NCBI GenBank assembly: GCA_963820035.1
Contig: CAWFYK010000002.1
Coordinates: 558,001-622,000 of the forward strand
Length of the DNA: 64,000 nucleotides
DNA from: JAWWPG01 sp963820035
GTDB lineage: Bacteria > Actinomycetota > Actinomycetes > Propionibacteriales > Nocardioidaceae
Direction: 5' to 3'
The position numbers were made by a program, and so were the translations under genes. This document shows positions 41,473 to 49,619 of the stretch, one piece after another; the stretch's first letter is position 1, and each line of letters begins with the position of its first letter. The notes under the pieces were generated by a model. That model saw only the letters and a list, made by a program, of their open reading frames with translations. It ran no database searches and was not told the origin of the DNA.

Positions 41473-43002
41473 ATGAGCGATGACTACCTTCGCCGCATCG
41501 GCAACCTCATCCGTGACGCACGCAAACATCGGGCCCTCACCCAGCACGAGCTGGCCGAGATCCTCGGCACCAGCCAGAGCGCGATCAACCGGATCGAGCG
41601 CGGGCACCAGAACCTCACCCTCGAGATGCTCGCCAGAATCGGAGAGGCGCTCGACTCCGAGATCGTCTCACTCGGCGTCTCCGGACCAATGCATCTCCGG
41701 GTCGTGGGCGGCACCACGCTCTCGGGGTCCATCAACGTCAAGTCCAGCAAGAATGCCGGGGTCGCGCTGCTGTGCGGCGCGCTGCTCAACAAGGGGCGCA
41801 CGACGCTACGCAAGGTCGCCCGAATCGAGGAGGTCAACCGAATCCTCGAAGTGCTGGCCAGCATCGGGTTCAAGTACACCTGGCTCAACGAGGACAACGA
41901 CCTGGAGATCGTCGCACCGGAGAAGCTCGACCTGACCTCCATCGACGAGAATGCGGCCCGGCGTACCCGCAGCATCATCATGTTCCTGGGTCCGTTGCTG
42001 CACGATCGCGACCAGTTCGAGCTGCCGTACGCCGGCGGGTGCGACCTGGGTCGACGGACTGTCGAGCCCCATCTCGCGGCGCTGCGGCCGTTCGGACTCG
42101 AGGTGAAGGCGACCGAGGGAAGCTACCGCGCGGAGGTGAACCCGTCGGTCACCCCGCACCGCCCCATCGTGCTCACCGAGCGCGGCGACACCGTCACCGA
42201 GAACGCGCTGTTGGCGGCCGCTCGCCATCCCGGTGTGACGCTGATCCGCAACGCCAGCCCCAACTACATGGTCCAGGACCTGTGCTTCTTCCTGACCAAG
42301 CTGGGTGTCAAGGTCGAAGGGATCGGCACGACGACGCTGACCGTGACGGGGGTCAGCGAGATCGATGTCGACGTCGACTACGCCCCCTCGGAGGACCCCA
42401 TCGAGGCGATGAGCCTGCTCGCCGCCGCGATCGTCACGTCGTCGCAGATCACCATCCGTCGCACACCGATCGAGTTCCTCGAGATCGAGCTGTCGCTGCT
42501 CGAGGAGATGGGCTTCAACTACGACCGGAGCACCGAGTACCTCGCCGAGAACGGGCACACCCGACTCGTCGACATCACCACCCACGAGTCGACGCTGCAC
42601 GCACCTCTCGACAAGGTGCACCCGATGCCGTTCCCGGGTCTCAACATCGACAACCTGCCCTTCTTCGCCGTGATCGCGGCGGTGGCCGAAGGCCAGACGA
42701 TGATCCACGACTGGGTCTACGAGAACCGCGCCATCTATCTCACCGAGCTCACCAAGCTCGGCGCGTCCGTGACGCTCCTCGACCCGCACCGAGTGCTGGT
42801 GGAGGGACCGACGCACTGGTCGGCGGCGGAGCTGATGTGTCCCCCGGCACTTCGGCCGGCGGTTGTCATCCTGCTCGCGATGATGGCGGCGAAGGGTACG
42901 TCGGTCCTGCGCAACGTCTATGTGATCAACCGCGGCTACGAGGACCTGGCGGTGCGACTCAACCGGCTGGGCGCCCACATCGAGACGTTCCGCGATATCT
43001 GA
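41473..43002 (+). CDS. XRE helix-turn-helix domain fused to a MurA-like enolpyruvyltransferase
   Basis: A 509-residue fusion. Residues about 5-65 are an XRE helix-turn-helix (RDARKHRALTQHELAEILGT, then SQSAINRIERGHQNLTLEML). From about 73 on it is a full UDP-GlcNAc 1-carboxyvinyltransferase: Lys93-Asn94 in VKSSKNAGVALL (E. coli Lys22-Asn23), Cys190 in YAGGCDLGRRTVEPH (E. coli Cys115), GLNIDNLPFF with the Asp305 equivalent, PPALRPAVV with the Arg397 equivalent, and INRGYEDLAVRL. Key residues are kept, so it may be catalytic. If active, it adds enolpyruvate to UDP-GlcNAc; it could instead sense UDP-GlcNAc and act as a repressor. ATG 41473 chosen; a 43-codon upstream extension is not supported. 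Confidence 0.88.
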   Translation: MSDDYLRRIGNLIRDARKHRALTQHELAEILGTSQSAINRIERGHQNLTLEMLARIGEALDSEIVSLGVSGPMHLRVVGGTTLSGSINVKSSKNAGVALLCGALLNKGRTTLRKVARIEEVNRILEVLASIGFKYTWLNEDNDLEIVAPEKLDLTSIDENAARRTRSIIMFLGPLLHDRDQFELPYAGGCDLGRRTVEPHLAALRPFGLEVKATEGSYRAEVNPSVTPHRPIVLTERGDTVTENALLAAARHPGVTLIRNASPNYMVQDLCFFLTKLGVKVEGIGTTTLTVTGVSEIDVDVDYAPSEDPIEAMSLLAAAIVTSSQITIRRTPIEFLEIELSLLEEMGFNYDRSTEYLAENGHTRLVDITTHESTLHAPLDKVHPMPFPGLNIDNLPFFAVIAAVAEGQTMIHDWVYENRAIYLTELTKLGASVTLLDPHRVLVEGPTHWSAAELMCPPALRPAVVILLAMMAAKGTSVLRNVYVINRGYEDLAVRLNRLGAHIETFRDI

Positions 43003-43015
43003 GCCAACGGCTCAG
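42999..43015 (+). terminator. Hairpin at the HTH-murA stop
   Basis: CTGAGCC-AAC-GGCTCAG, a perfect 7-bp stem with a 3-nt loop that includes the stop codon. No T-tract follows, so termination is only likely, not sure. Confidence 0.4.
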
Positions 43016-43034
43016 TCACGGGCCGGTCTCCAGG

Positions 43035-43301
43035 TCAGCCGAAGAGCTCGTCCACGAACGACCGTCCCTGGTGCGTCTCGAGGATCACTGCCGGGGCGGC
43101 CATGCCTGGGGTGATGCGAGGGATCGGCTGCGTCGACGGCCCGGACGACACGTGCCAGTCGTTCTCCTGCTCGATGATCAGGCCGAGGTCGGCGCGTCGG
43201 AGGAACACTCCTTCGCACGCAACGCACTGGTCAACCGTGACACCGGCACGCTGGTGTTGCTTCATCTCGTCCCCGCACTGTGGACAGGTCATCGCAGCCA
43301 T
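43035..43301 (-). CDS. zf-TFIIB-type zinc-ribbon protein
   Basis: An 88-residue protein with one zinc ribbon: TCPQCGDEM and VDQCVACEGVFLRRADL (C-x2-C ... C-x2-C). It fits the zf-TFIIB (transcription factor zinc-finger) family of small bacterial proteins of unknown function, in which the second CxxC is followed by G-V/I-W/F-L. ATG 43301 gives MAAMTCPQ; ATG 43292 (MTCPQCG) is an alternative with better spacing to GGAGA. Confidence 0.72.
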   Translation of the reverse strand: MAAMTCPQCGDEMKQHQRAGVTVDQCVACEGVFLRRADLGLIIEQENDWHVSSGPSTQPIPRITPGMAAPAVILETHQGRSFVDELFG

Positions 43302-43405
43302 GTCTCCACGTTAGTACGCCGTCGCGCATTTGGATGCGGCCTTTACCACAACACGCCTGTGGATCGCCGCTGCAGTCCACAGGCCGTTTGCTGGACGCTT
43401 CCGTG

Positions 43406-43825
43406 ATGCCGAAGACACCCCATCTCCCCCGACTCAGCAACCCCGGCGAGGCCGAGGACCACTTCCGGCTCGTCATTCATCCCGACCATCTCGGGATGGC
43501 GACCGCCCTGGTCATCTGCTGCGACAGCCAGGACCGCCCGGGAACCCACGTTCAGGTGCTCGACTGCGACCCGTCGGCCAGCCCGAGCGACTGCGCCGAG
43601 GTCCTCGACACCCTTCTCGAACGGCTCGGCGCCGTCGTCCAGCCGTCTGAGGCCGGTCTCTGCCTCGCCCTCACGCGACCGGGTGGTGCCCAGATCCAGG
43701 ACTACGACAGGGCCTGGTTCAGGGCGTTCCACCGGGTCTGCCACCGCCGCGGCGTCCTGCCGGTCGGTGTCTACGTCGTGAGTCGCGTCGGGATCCGCGC
43801 GGTGCAGGTCGATGACGCCGCCTGA
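43406..43825 (+). CDS. Conserved hypothetical protein
   Basis: A 139-residue protein starting at ATG 43406. I do not recognise its family. The central HFRLVIHPDHLGMATALVICCDSQDRPG and C-terminal RVCHRRGVLPVGVYVVSRVGIRAVQVDDAA alternate beta strands and helices as in a small alpha/beta domain; there are four Cys, none in a CxxC. The last codons overlap the upstream part of the following GDPD frame, and the GDPD start I prefer lies 19 nt after its stop. High GC third positions support coding. Confidence 0.6.
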   Translation: MPKTPHLPRLSNPGEAEDHFRLVIHPDHLGMATALVICCDSQDRPGTHVQVLDCDPSASPSDCAEVLDTLLERLGAVVQPSEAGLCLALTRPGGAQIQDYDRAWFRAFHRVCHRRGVLPVGVYVVSRVGIRAVQVDDAA

Positions 43826-43832
43826 CCACCGG

Positions 43833-43847
43833 CATACTGCTCCTGTG
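43833..43847 (+). promoter_or_regulatory. -10 box for a leaderless GTG start
   Basis: CATACT at 43833-43838, then 6 nt, then GTG 43845. It argues for the shorter GDPD start. Confidence 0.45.
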
Positions 43848-44648
43848 ACCTGGCGTCGCTTCGCGGACGACTATCCGTTCTTCGACAACGCCGGACTCCC
43901 TCTCGCGTTCGCCCATCGCGGCGGGGCGCTCACGGAGGGCAACCGCGGCATCGAGAACTCCCTGGCGGCGTTCGAGGAAGCCGTGCGACTCGGCTTCCGC
44001 TACGTCGAGACCGACGTCCACGCCACCGCAGACGGGGTGGCGCTGGCGTTCCACGACCACACCCTCGACCGGGTGACGGATCTCGTCGGCACGGTAGCCG
44101 ACCTGCCGTACTCACGGATCCGACAGGCCCGCATCGGCGGCCGCGAGCCGATCGCCCTCCTGAGTGACGTGCTCACGACCTGGCCGCAGTTGCGGGTGAA
44201 CATCGACTGCAAGGCGCGCGGGGCCATCGAGCCGCTCGCCAGGGTGATCGAGAGGCACCAGGCATGGGACCGGGTCTGCGTCGCGTCGTTCTCAGCGTGG
44301 CGGCTGAGCCGGCTTCGTGCCCGGCTGGGACCGCGCGTCGCCACGTCCTACGGCCCGCCCGGCATCGCCGCGCTCCGGCTGCTGCCGACCGGGGCGTTGC
44401 GCCTGCTGACAGCCGGCCATACCGGCCTGGCGGCGCAGGTGCCCGCCGGAGCTGGTCGGGTGGAGATCGTCACGCCATCCTTCGTGCAGCGGGCCCACGA
44501 CCTGGGCAAGCAGGTCCACGTCTGGACGGTCGACGACCCGGGAGAGATGGACCGGCTGCTCGACCTCGGGGTGGACGGGATCATCTCCGACCGTCCCGAC
44601 CTGCTGCGTGCGGTGCTCGTGGCGCGCGACGCCTGGCCGGGCAGCTGA
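43845..44648 (+). CDS. Glycerophosphodiester phosphodiesterase
   Basis: A 267-residue GDPD TIM-barrel enzyme that hydrolyses glycerophosphodiesters to sn-glycerol-3-phosphate. Catalytic HRGG is in AFAHRGGALTEGNRGIENS; metal ligands are in VETDVHATADGVALAFHDHTLDR; the C-terminal VHVWTVDDPGEMDRLL and GVDGIISDRP complete the barrel. No signal peptide, so intracellular. GTG 43845 is chosen from the -10 box; ATG 43812 overlaps the preceding gene. The product probably recycles phospholipid head groups. Confidence 0.88.
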   Translation: MTWRRFADDYPFFDNAGLPLAFAHRGGALTEGNRGIENSLAAFEEAVRLGFRYVETDVHATADGVALAFHDHTLDRVTDLVGTVADLPYSRIRQARIGGREPIALLSDVLTTWPQLRVNIDCKARGAIEPLARVIERHQAWDRVCVASFSAWRLSRLRARLGPRVATSYGPPGIAALRLLPTGALRLLTAGHTGLAAQVPAGAGRVEIVTPSFVQRAHDLGKQVHVWTVDDPGEMDRLLDLGVDGIISDRPDLLRAVLVARDAWPGS

Positions 44649-44775
44649 CGCACCGATCTGACCGGGTATTACCGAAAGGTCGCGTCGGGGTTGACCGACA
44701 AGATAGGTTCATCCGAAAGGTGACATAACTCTCGGCGAGGTTAAGGAGTTATCTCAGCCTAATCTCAGTCCGGCA

Positions 44776-44803
44776 GGGAATCATTGTGCAGGTCGACGCG
44801 TTG
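44776..44803 (+). promoter_or_regulatory. Sigma-R/SigH-type promoter of rbpA
   Basis: GGGAAT at 44776-44781 and GTTG at 44800-44803 are separated by 18 nt. This is the consensus for the thiol-oxidative-stress sigma factor (SigR in Streptomyces, SigH in mycobacteria), and rbpA is a known member of that regulon in Streptomyces. Two direct copies of CCGAAAGGT at 44671 and 44712 lie further upstream, and TTGACC at 44691 may belong to a housekeeping promoter. Confidence 0.8.
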
Positions 44804-44899
44804 GGCAACATGTCGGCAGGATGAGCGTGGCATCAGGACGCCTGCTTGGCGACACGGAACGGAAGTAACGGGGATTCACACAACTGCGGGGAGCAGACA

Positions 44900-45304
44900 A
44901 TGTCAGAACGAGCGACCCTACGAGGCTCACGCCTCGGTGGAACCAGTTTCGAGGACGAAAGCGGCATCGAGTTCGCCCCGCGCCAGCGGGTGACGTACGA
45001 CTGCCCCAACGGCCATGAGTTCGATATCCCGATGGCCGAGGATGCCGAGGTGCCATTCCTGTGGGAGTGCCCACGGTGCGGTGCGGAGTCACGTCAGCGT
45101 GACGGCAGTGCGCCGGACGTCAAGGCAGAGAAGCCGGCCCGGACCCACTGGGACATGCTGCTCGAGCGGCGCTCGATCACCGAGCTCGAGGACATTCTCT
45201 CCGAGCGGCTCGAGATGCTGCGCAACGGTGACATCGGTCCCGCCCACCTGCATCGCCGCAGTGCCGCCCGAGCCTCGAAGGCGAAGGCGCAAAAGACGGC
45301 CTGA
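44900..45304 (+). CDS. rbpA: RbpA, RNA polymerase-binding protein
   Basis: A 134-residue RbpA, the actinobacterial factor that binds RNA polymerase and group 1/2 sigma factors and stabilises the open complex. The zinc site is YDCPNGHEF and WECPRCGAE (C-x3-H ... C-x2-C); the basic linker EKPARTHWDMLLERRS contacts promoter DNA and the C-terminal LEDILSERLEMLR binds sigma domain 2. A short Lys/Ala tail follows. ATG 44900 has GGGGAG upstream. A sigma-R promoter upstream and a strong terminator downstream make it a monocistronic, stress-inducible unit. Confidence 0.95.
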   Translation: MSERATLRGSRLGGTSFEDESGIEFAPRQRVTYDCPNGHEFDIPMAEDAEVPFLWECPRCGAESRQRDGSAPDVKAEKPARTHWDMLLERRSITELEDILSERLEMLRNGDIGPAHLHRRSAARASKAKAQKTA

Positions 45305-45329
45305 CCCTCGGGCCGTCCTCAAGCCACGC

Positions 45330-45371
45330 AGCGCGAGGCGTCACCTCCACGGGTGACGCCTCGCGCTTTGT
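45330..45371 (+). terminator. Rho-independent terminator of rbpA
   Basis: AGCGCGAGGCGTCACC at 45330-45345 pairs perfectly with its complement at 45352-45367 over 16 bp, with a 6-nt loop and TTTG after the stem. It is the strongest intrinsic-terminator-like structure in the window. Confidence 0.85.
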
Positions 45372-45488
45372 CGTGTGTTCATGTGATCCGGCTGTCACCC
45401 GCCCGGGGTGATGCCACTGCCGGCTGTCCCTCGTAGCGTCGGTGCGTTCGGGGTTTTCGGACGTCCATGCGAGCGGAAGGCACCAAGG

Positions 45489-47846
45489 ATGGCAGCAGAG
45501 TTCAAGGGCACGATCAACGTCGACATCCGGGACTCGGAGCCGGACTGGGACCCGTTCCAGCCTCCCAAGGCCCCGGAGGGTGCACCGAATGTCGTCTACA
45601 TCGTCCTGGACGATGTGGGCTTCTCGGGGATGTCCAGCTACGGCGGACCGATCGAGACCCCGAACATCGACCGGGTGGCGGCCGACGGGCTCCGCTACAC
45701 GCAGTGGCATACGACGGCCCTCTGCTCACCGACCCGCTCCTGCCTGCTGACGGGGCGCAACCACACCCGCAACAGCATGGCGTGCATCACCGAGGCGGCG
45801 ATCGGCTTCCCCAACGCCAGTGGCACGGTGCCTCCGGAGAACGGGATGCTGTCGGAGATCCTGGGTGACCTGGGCTGGAACACCTACATGGTGGGCAAGT
45901 GGCACCTCTGCCCCGATGCCGAGATGAACGTGGCCTCGAGTCGTCGGAACTGGCCGAGTGGCCGCGGGTTCGAGCGCTGGTATGGGTTCCTCGGCGCCGA
46001 GACGAACCAGTGGTACCCCGACCTCGTCTATGACAACCACCCCGTCGACCAGCCGAAGTCGCCCGCCGAGGGCTACCACTTCTCCGAGGACATCACGGAC
46101 AAGGCGATCGAGTTCATCAAGGACTCCAAGGTGATCGCCCCCGAGAAGCCGTTCTTCCTCTACTACGCGCCGGGCGCCGCTCACGCACCACACCACGCGC
46201 CGAAGGAATGGGCCGATCGATACCGCGGGAAGTTCGACATGGGCTACGAGGCGATGCGAGACGAGACGCTGGCTCGCCAGAAGGAGCTCGGCATCGTGCC
46301 CGCCACCACTGAGCTGCCCCCGATGAACCCGATCGGTACGCCGGCCACGCGAACCGGCCCCGACGGCCTGCCGTTCCCCGCGATGGACGAGACCCGTCCG
46401 TGGGACTCCCTGTCCGCCGACGAGAAGCGCCTCTTCAGCCGGATGGCCGAGGTCTACGCCGGGTTCCTGTCCCATGCCGACCATCAGATCGGTCGCCTGC
46501 TCGACTATCTCGACGAGATCGGCGAGCGCGACAACACGATGGTCGTGGTCGTCTCCGACAACGGCGCCAGCGGCGAGGGCGGGCCCAACGGGTCGGTCAA
46601 CGAGATGAAGTTCGCCAACGGGCTGCCGGACAACATGGCCGACAATCTGAAGATGCTGGACGATCTGGGCGGCACCAAGACCTACAACCACTACCCCAAC
46701 GGCTGGGCGATGGCGTTCAACACCCCTTTCAAGATGTGGAAGCGTTACGAGTTCAACGGCGGCACGGCCGATCCGTGCATCATCTCCTGGCCATCCGGAA
46801 CCGGTGCCAAGGGCGAGGTCCGGTCGCACTACCACCACGCCATCGACATCGTCCCGACGATCCTCGACGTCCTCGGTGTCGACCCGCCACAGCGCATCAA
46901 GGGCCATGTGCAGAGTCCTTTCGACGGCGTGAGCATGCGCAGCAGCTTCGATGACCCCGACGGGCCGAGCGCCCGGCGTACCCAGTTCTACTCGATGCTC
47001 GGATCGCGCGGGATCTGGCACGACGGCTGGAAGGCGATCACCAACCACCCCACCATCAGCGGGTGGAGCCACTTCAACGACGACGACTGGGAGCTCTACC
47101 ACACCGACGTGGACCGAGCCGAGCTGCACAACCTCGCTGCCGAGCACCCGGAGAAGGTGCGCGAGCTGGTCAACCTGTGGTTCGCCGAAGCCGGCGCCAA
47201 CGGCGCCTTCCCCCTCGACGACCGGTCGGCCTTGGAGATCTTCCTGACCCCGCGACCGGTGATGTCACCGGCACGGAACCGCTATGTCTACTATCCGGGC
47301 ACGGCCGAGGTCCCCGAGTCTCAAGCGGTCAACCTCCGCAACCGTTCGTTCTCGGTCGGAGCCCTCGTCGACCTTCCTGCGGCCGGAGCAGAGGGCGTGC
47401 TTTTCGCCCACGGCTCCCGCTTCGGTGGGCATGCGCTCTATGTCAAGGACAACCGGCTGCACTACGCCAACAACTTCGTCGGTCTCATCGAGCAGCGCGT
47501 GGACGCGACCGAGGATCTCCCGACCGGCGAGAACCTGATCCTCTCCGCGTCCTTCGAGAAGGACGGCGAGGACCCGCCAGGTGTGTCCACGGGCATCCTG
47601 TCGCTCTACCACGGCGCCGTGAAGGTGGGCGAAGGGCGCATCAAGACCCAGCCCGGTAAGTTCTCCATCGCCGGCGAGGGACTGACCGTCGGCCGCGACA
47701 GCGGAGAAGCCGTCACGGACGACTATCCCGGCGAAGGCCCGTGGGCTTTCACCGGCGGCACCATCCACCGGGTCGCCGTCGATGTGAGCGGCGAACCTTA
47801 CGTCGACCTGGAGCGTGAGGCGCAAGCCATGCTGATGCGCGAGTAG
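45489..47846 (+). CDS. Arylsulfatase (formylglycine-dependent) with C-terminal lectin-like domain
   Basis: A 785-residue type I sulfatase. The formylglycine site is Cys79 in CSPTR, with VLDDVG (metal Asp41/Asp42) near the start, then TGRNHTRN and GKWHL. The sulfatase core runs to about residue 560. From about 600 on, a beta-rich domain (FSVGALVDLP, GVLFAHGSRFGGHALYVKDN, LHYANNFVG) resembles a concanavalin A/LamG-like fold and may bind substrate. Its N-terminus lacks a signal peptide, so it is probably cytosolic. Formylglycine-generating enzyme is not in the window. Start ATG 45489 with GGAAGG 8 nt upstream. Substrate could be an alkyl, aryl or sugar sulfate. Confidence 0.9.
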   Translation: MAAEFKGTINVDIRDSEPDWDPFQPPKAPEGAPNVVYIVLDDVGFSGMSSYGGPIETPNIDRVAADGLRYTQWHTTALCSPTRSCLLTGRNHTRNSMACITEAAIGFPNASGTVPPENGMLSEILGDLGWNTYMVGKWHLCPDAEMNVASSRRNWPSGRGFERWYGFLGAETNQWYPDLVYDNHPVDQPKSPAEGYHFSEDITDKAIEFIKDSKVIAPEKPFFLYYAPGAAHAPHHAPKEWADRYRGKFDMGYEAMRDETLARQKELGIVPATTELPPMNPIGTPATRTGPDGLPFPAMDETRPWDSLSADEKRLFSRMAEVYAGFLSHADHQIGRLLDYLDEIGERDNTMVVVVSDNGASGEGGPNGSVNEMKFANGLPDNMADNLKMLDDLGGTKTYNHYPNGWAMAFNTPFKMWKRYEFNGGTADPCIISWPSGTGAKGEVRSHYHHAIDIVPTILDVLGVDPPQRIKGHVQSPFDGVSMRSSFDDPDGPSARRTQFYSMLGSRGIWHDGWKAITNHPTISGWSHFNDDDWELYHTDVDRAELHNLAAEHPEKVRELVNLWFAEAGANGAFPLDDRSALEIFLTPRPVMSPARNRYVYYPGTAEVPESQAVNLRNRSFSVGALVDLPAAGAEGVLFAHGSRFGGHALYVKDNRLHYANNFVGLIEQRVDATEDLPTGENLILSASFEKDGEDPPGVSTGILSLYHGAVKVGEGRIKTQPGKFSIAGEGLTVGRDSGEAVTDDYPGEGPWAFTGGTIHRVAVDVSGEPYVDLEREAQAMLMRE

Positions 47847-47867
47847 GTCACCGCCGGAAGTGCCGCA

Positions 47868-48420
47868 AGGATGGCCGCACGTAGGGCGACCACGTCAGCT
47901 GGGCTTGGCGCCGCCGCTTTGGATGCCAGGCTCCAGCCTGCGGTCCGCGTGTGGTTGCGTTTCACACGGCAGTGATGGCCGCGCGTATGGCGACCGGCTG
48001 AGCTGAGCTGGGCGCTGGCGGCTGCGACCTTGGGTTTCGTGGCTGGTGTCACTGGTGTGGCTCATGGGACTGCTTTGCGTACTGAAAGCCGCTCCCGCCG
48101 CCCTCCGAGGGGTTGATCAGCGGCTTTCCATGCGCAAGGCAGTCCCAGCAGCCCCACCGGCCACATGCGCCCCAGACGAGTCGCGGTTCGGAACGTTCCG
48201 GCTGTCGGCGTGGCAACGACAGCCGCATCGTTCGGAATCGTCGGTTGCAGCTGCAAAGTGGAACAGTTCGGGGCTCAGATCGCGATGTGAGCCCCGGATC
48301 GTTCCACTCTGTGGCGCGTGATGACACCAGGAGCGCAGGCCGCCAAGCCAAGACCCCACCGGCCGCCATACCCGCGGCCATCACTGCCGCCTGAAACGCA
48401 CCCACCAGCAGACCGCACCT
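47868..48420. repeat. Composite non-coding palindromic element with long terminal inverted repeats (contains copy C)
   Basis: This 583-nt gap between the sulfatase and fxsA holds no gene. Terminal arms at 47951-47996 and 48361-48406 match in about 40 of 46 positions, share GCGTTTCA and CGGCAGTGATGGCCGCG, and continue outward for some 20 nt more loosely. Inside are palindromic copy C (arms 48064-48095 and 48118-48147), a hairpin 48187-48237 (TTCGGAACGTTCCGGCTGTCG-like arms), and a hairpin 48255-48310 (GTGGAAC ... GGGGCTCA arms). A further partial direct repeat of the left arm is at 47868-47922. No ORF for a transposase is present, so if mobile it is non-autonomous. Confidence 0.8.
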
Positions 48421-48429
48421 GAAGGCACG

Positions 48430-48873
48430 CTACGGCCGCGGAGGTCCGTCGCGGTAGATCTGGTGCACTCCCCCGCGCTTGGGCGCATAGCGCCCCGCGC
48501 CGTAGCGCACGACGCGGTTGGCGACCAGGACCGAGAGCAACCGCCGGGCCAGCGGCCTGGTGAACGGGAGCACGAAGAAGAAGCCGAAGAAGTCGGTGAC
48601 GAAGCCGGGAGTCAACAGCAGCACCCCGCCGACGAGGACGGTCGCGGCGTCGGCCAGCTCCTTGCCCGGCAGCTGCCCGCTGGCGAGGGACTCGTTGAGG
48701 GCCCGCCAGGCCCGGGCGCCCTCACGCTTGACCACCCACGCACCAAGGGCCGACTCGGCGATCAGCAGCAGGATCGTCGGCATGGCGCCGATCTCCTGGC
48801 CGACCTGGATGATGACGTAGATCTCCAGGATCGGCAGGCCGATGAAGATCGCGAGAAGGATGACGGCCTTCAT
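48430..48873 (-). CDS. fxsA: FxsA family membrane protein
   Basis: A 147-residue membrane protein. N-terminal MKAVILLAIFIGLPILEIYV, then ESALGAWVVKREG and LVGGVLLLTPGFVTDFFGF match FxsA, known in E. coli as a suppressor of F exclusion of phage T7. In actinobacteria fxsA sits with lnt and ppm1, suggesting an envelope role. ATG 48871-48873 overlaps the ppm1 stop in ATGA. The tail after the last hydrophobic segment is Arg/Gly rich. Last gene of the lnt-ppm1-fxsA operon; composite repeat element lies just beyond its stop. Confidence 0.87.
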   Translation of the reverse strand: MKAVILLAIFIGLPILEIYVIIQVGQEIGAMPTILLLIAESALGAWVVKREGARAWRALNESLASGQLPGKELADAATVLVGGVLLLTPGFVTDFFGFFFVLPFTRPLARRLLSVLVANRVVRYGAGRYAPKRGGVHQIYRDGPPRP

Positions 48874-49619
48874 CGGCTGCTCCCTCGGACGAAGCCCGCC
48901 AGCTGGCCGACACGGTAGTGCACGCCCCATCGGGTCAGGCTGACCAGCGCTTCGCGCACGATGTCGCCGCTCATCTTCGAACGGCCGAGCTCACGTTCCA
49001 CGAACGTGATGGGCACCTCGACAACCCGGTAGCCCGCCGAGATCGCCCGCCGGGCGAGATCCACCTGGAAGCAGTAGCCCTGTGACGTGACGGTGGCGAG
49101 GTCGATCCCTTCGAGAGTTTCCCTCCTGTACACCCGGAAGCCGCCCGTCGAGTCATGCAGCGGAAGTCCCAGGGCGAGCCGCGCATAGAGATTGCCTCCG
49201 CGCGACAGCAGCTCTCGTCGGCGCGGCCAGTTCACCACCCGGCCACCCGGCACCCAGCGGGCTCCGAGCACCACGTCTGCTTCGGAGACCTCGGTCAGCA
49301 GACTCGGGAGCTGCTCCGGAAGGTGTGACCCATCCGCGTCCATCTCGACGAGAAGGGCATAGTCGCGGGTCAGACCCCAGGCGAAGCCCGCAAGGTACGC
49401 CGCGCCGAGGCCGGCCTTCCGCGGGCGGTGCAGCACGTGAACCTGCTCGTCACGGGTGGCGATCTTGTCGGCGAGCTCACCGGTGCCGTCAGGAGAGCCG
49501 TCGTCGACGATGAGGACGTTCGCGGCCGGCACGGACTCGCGGAGCCTGTCCACGACGGGCTCGATGTTCTCTGCCTCGTTGTAGGTCGGGATCACCACGA
49601 GGGTGCGTTGGTCGGTCAC
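48870..49619 (-). CDS. ppm1: Polyprenol monophosphomannose synthase
   Basis: A 249-residue GT2 glycosyltransferase, cytosolic and membrane associated, that makes polyprenyl-phosphomannose from GDP-mannose. Evidence: LVVIPTYNEAENIEPVVDRL, LIVDDGSPDGTGELAD, and VEMDADGSH (DxD-like metal site), then GARWVPGGRV and NLYARLALGLPLHDSTGGFR, all typical of Ppm1/DPM1. The product supports lipoglycan synthesis and protein O-mannosylation. GTG 49617-49619 overlaps the lnt stop. In mycobacteria the same two activities are fused or adjacent. Confidence 0.93.
   Translation of the reverse strand: MTDQRTLVVIPTYNEAENIEPVVDRLRESVPAANVLIVDDGSPDGTGELADKIATRDEQVHVLHRPRKAGLGAAYLAGFAWGLTRDYALLVEMDADGSHLPEQLPSLLTEVSEADVVLGARWVPGGRVVNWPRRRELLSRGGNLYARLALGLPLHDSTGGFRVYRRETLEGIDLATVTSQGYCFQVDLARRAISAGYRVVEVPITFVERELGRSKMSGDIVREALVSLTRWGVHYRVGQLAGFVRGSSR

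Noticed and set aside
41772..43406. A 544-codon frame on the plus strand
   Set aside because: It is the +1 frame of the HTH-MurA gene, rich in Arg and Pro, and crosses into a convergent gene.
47868..48420. Insertion sequence
   Set aside because: Long inverted repeats are present but there is no transposase frame and I could not identify target-site duplications, so I report it only as a repeat element.
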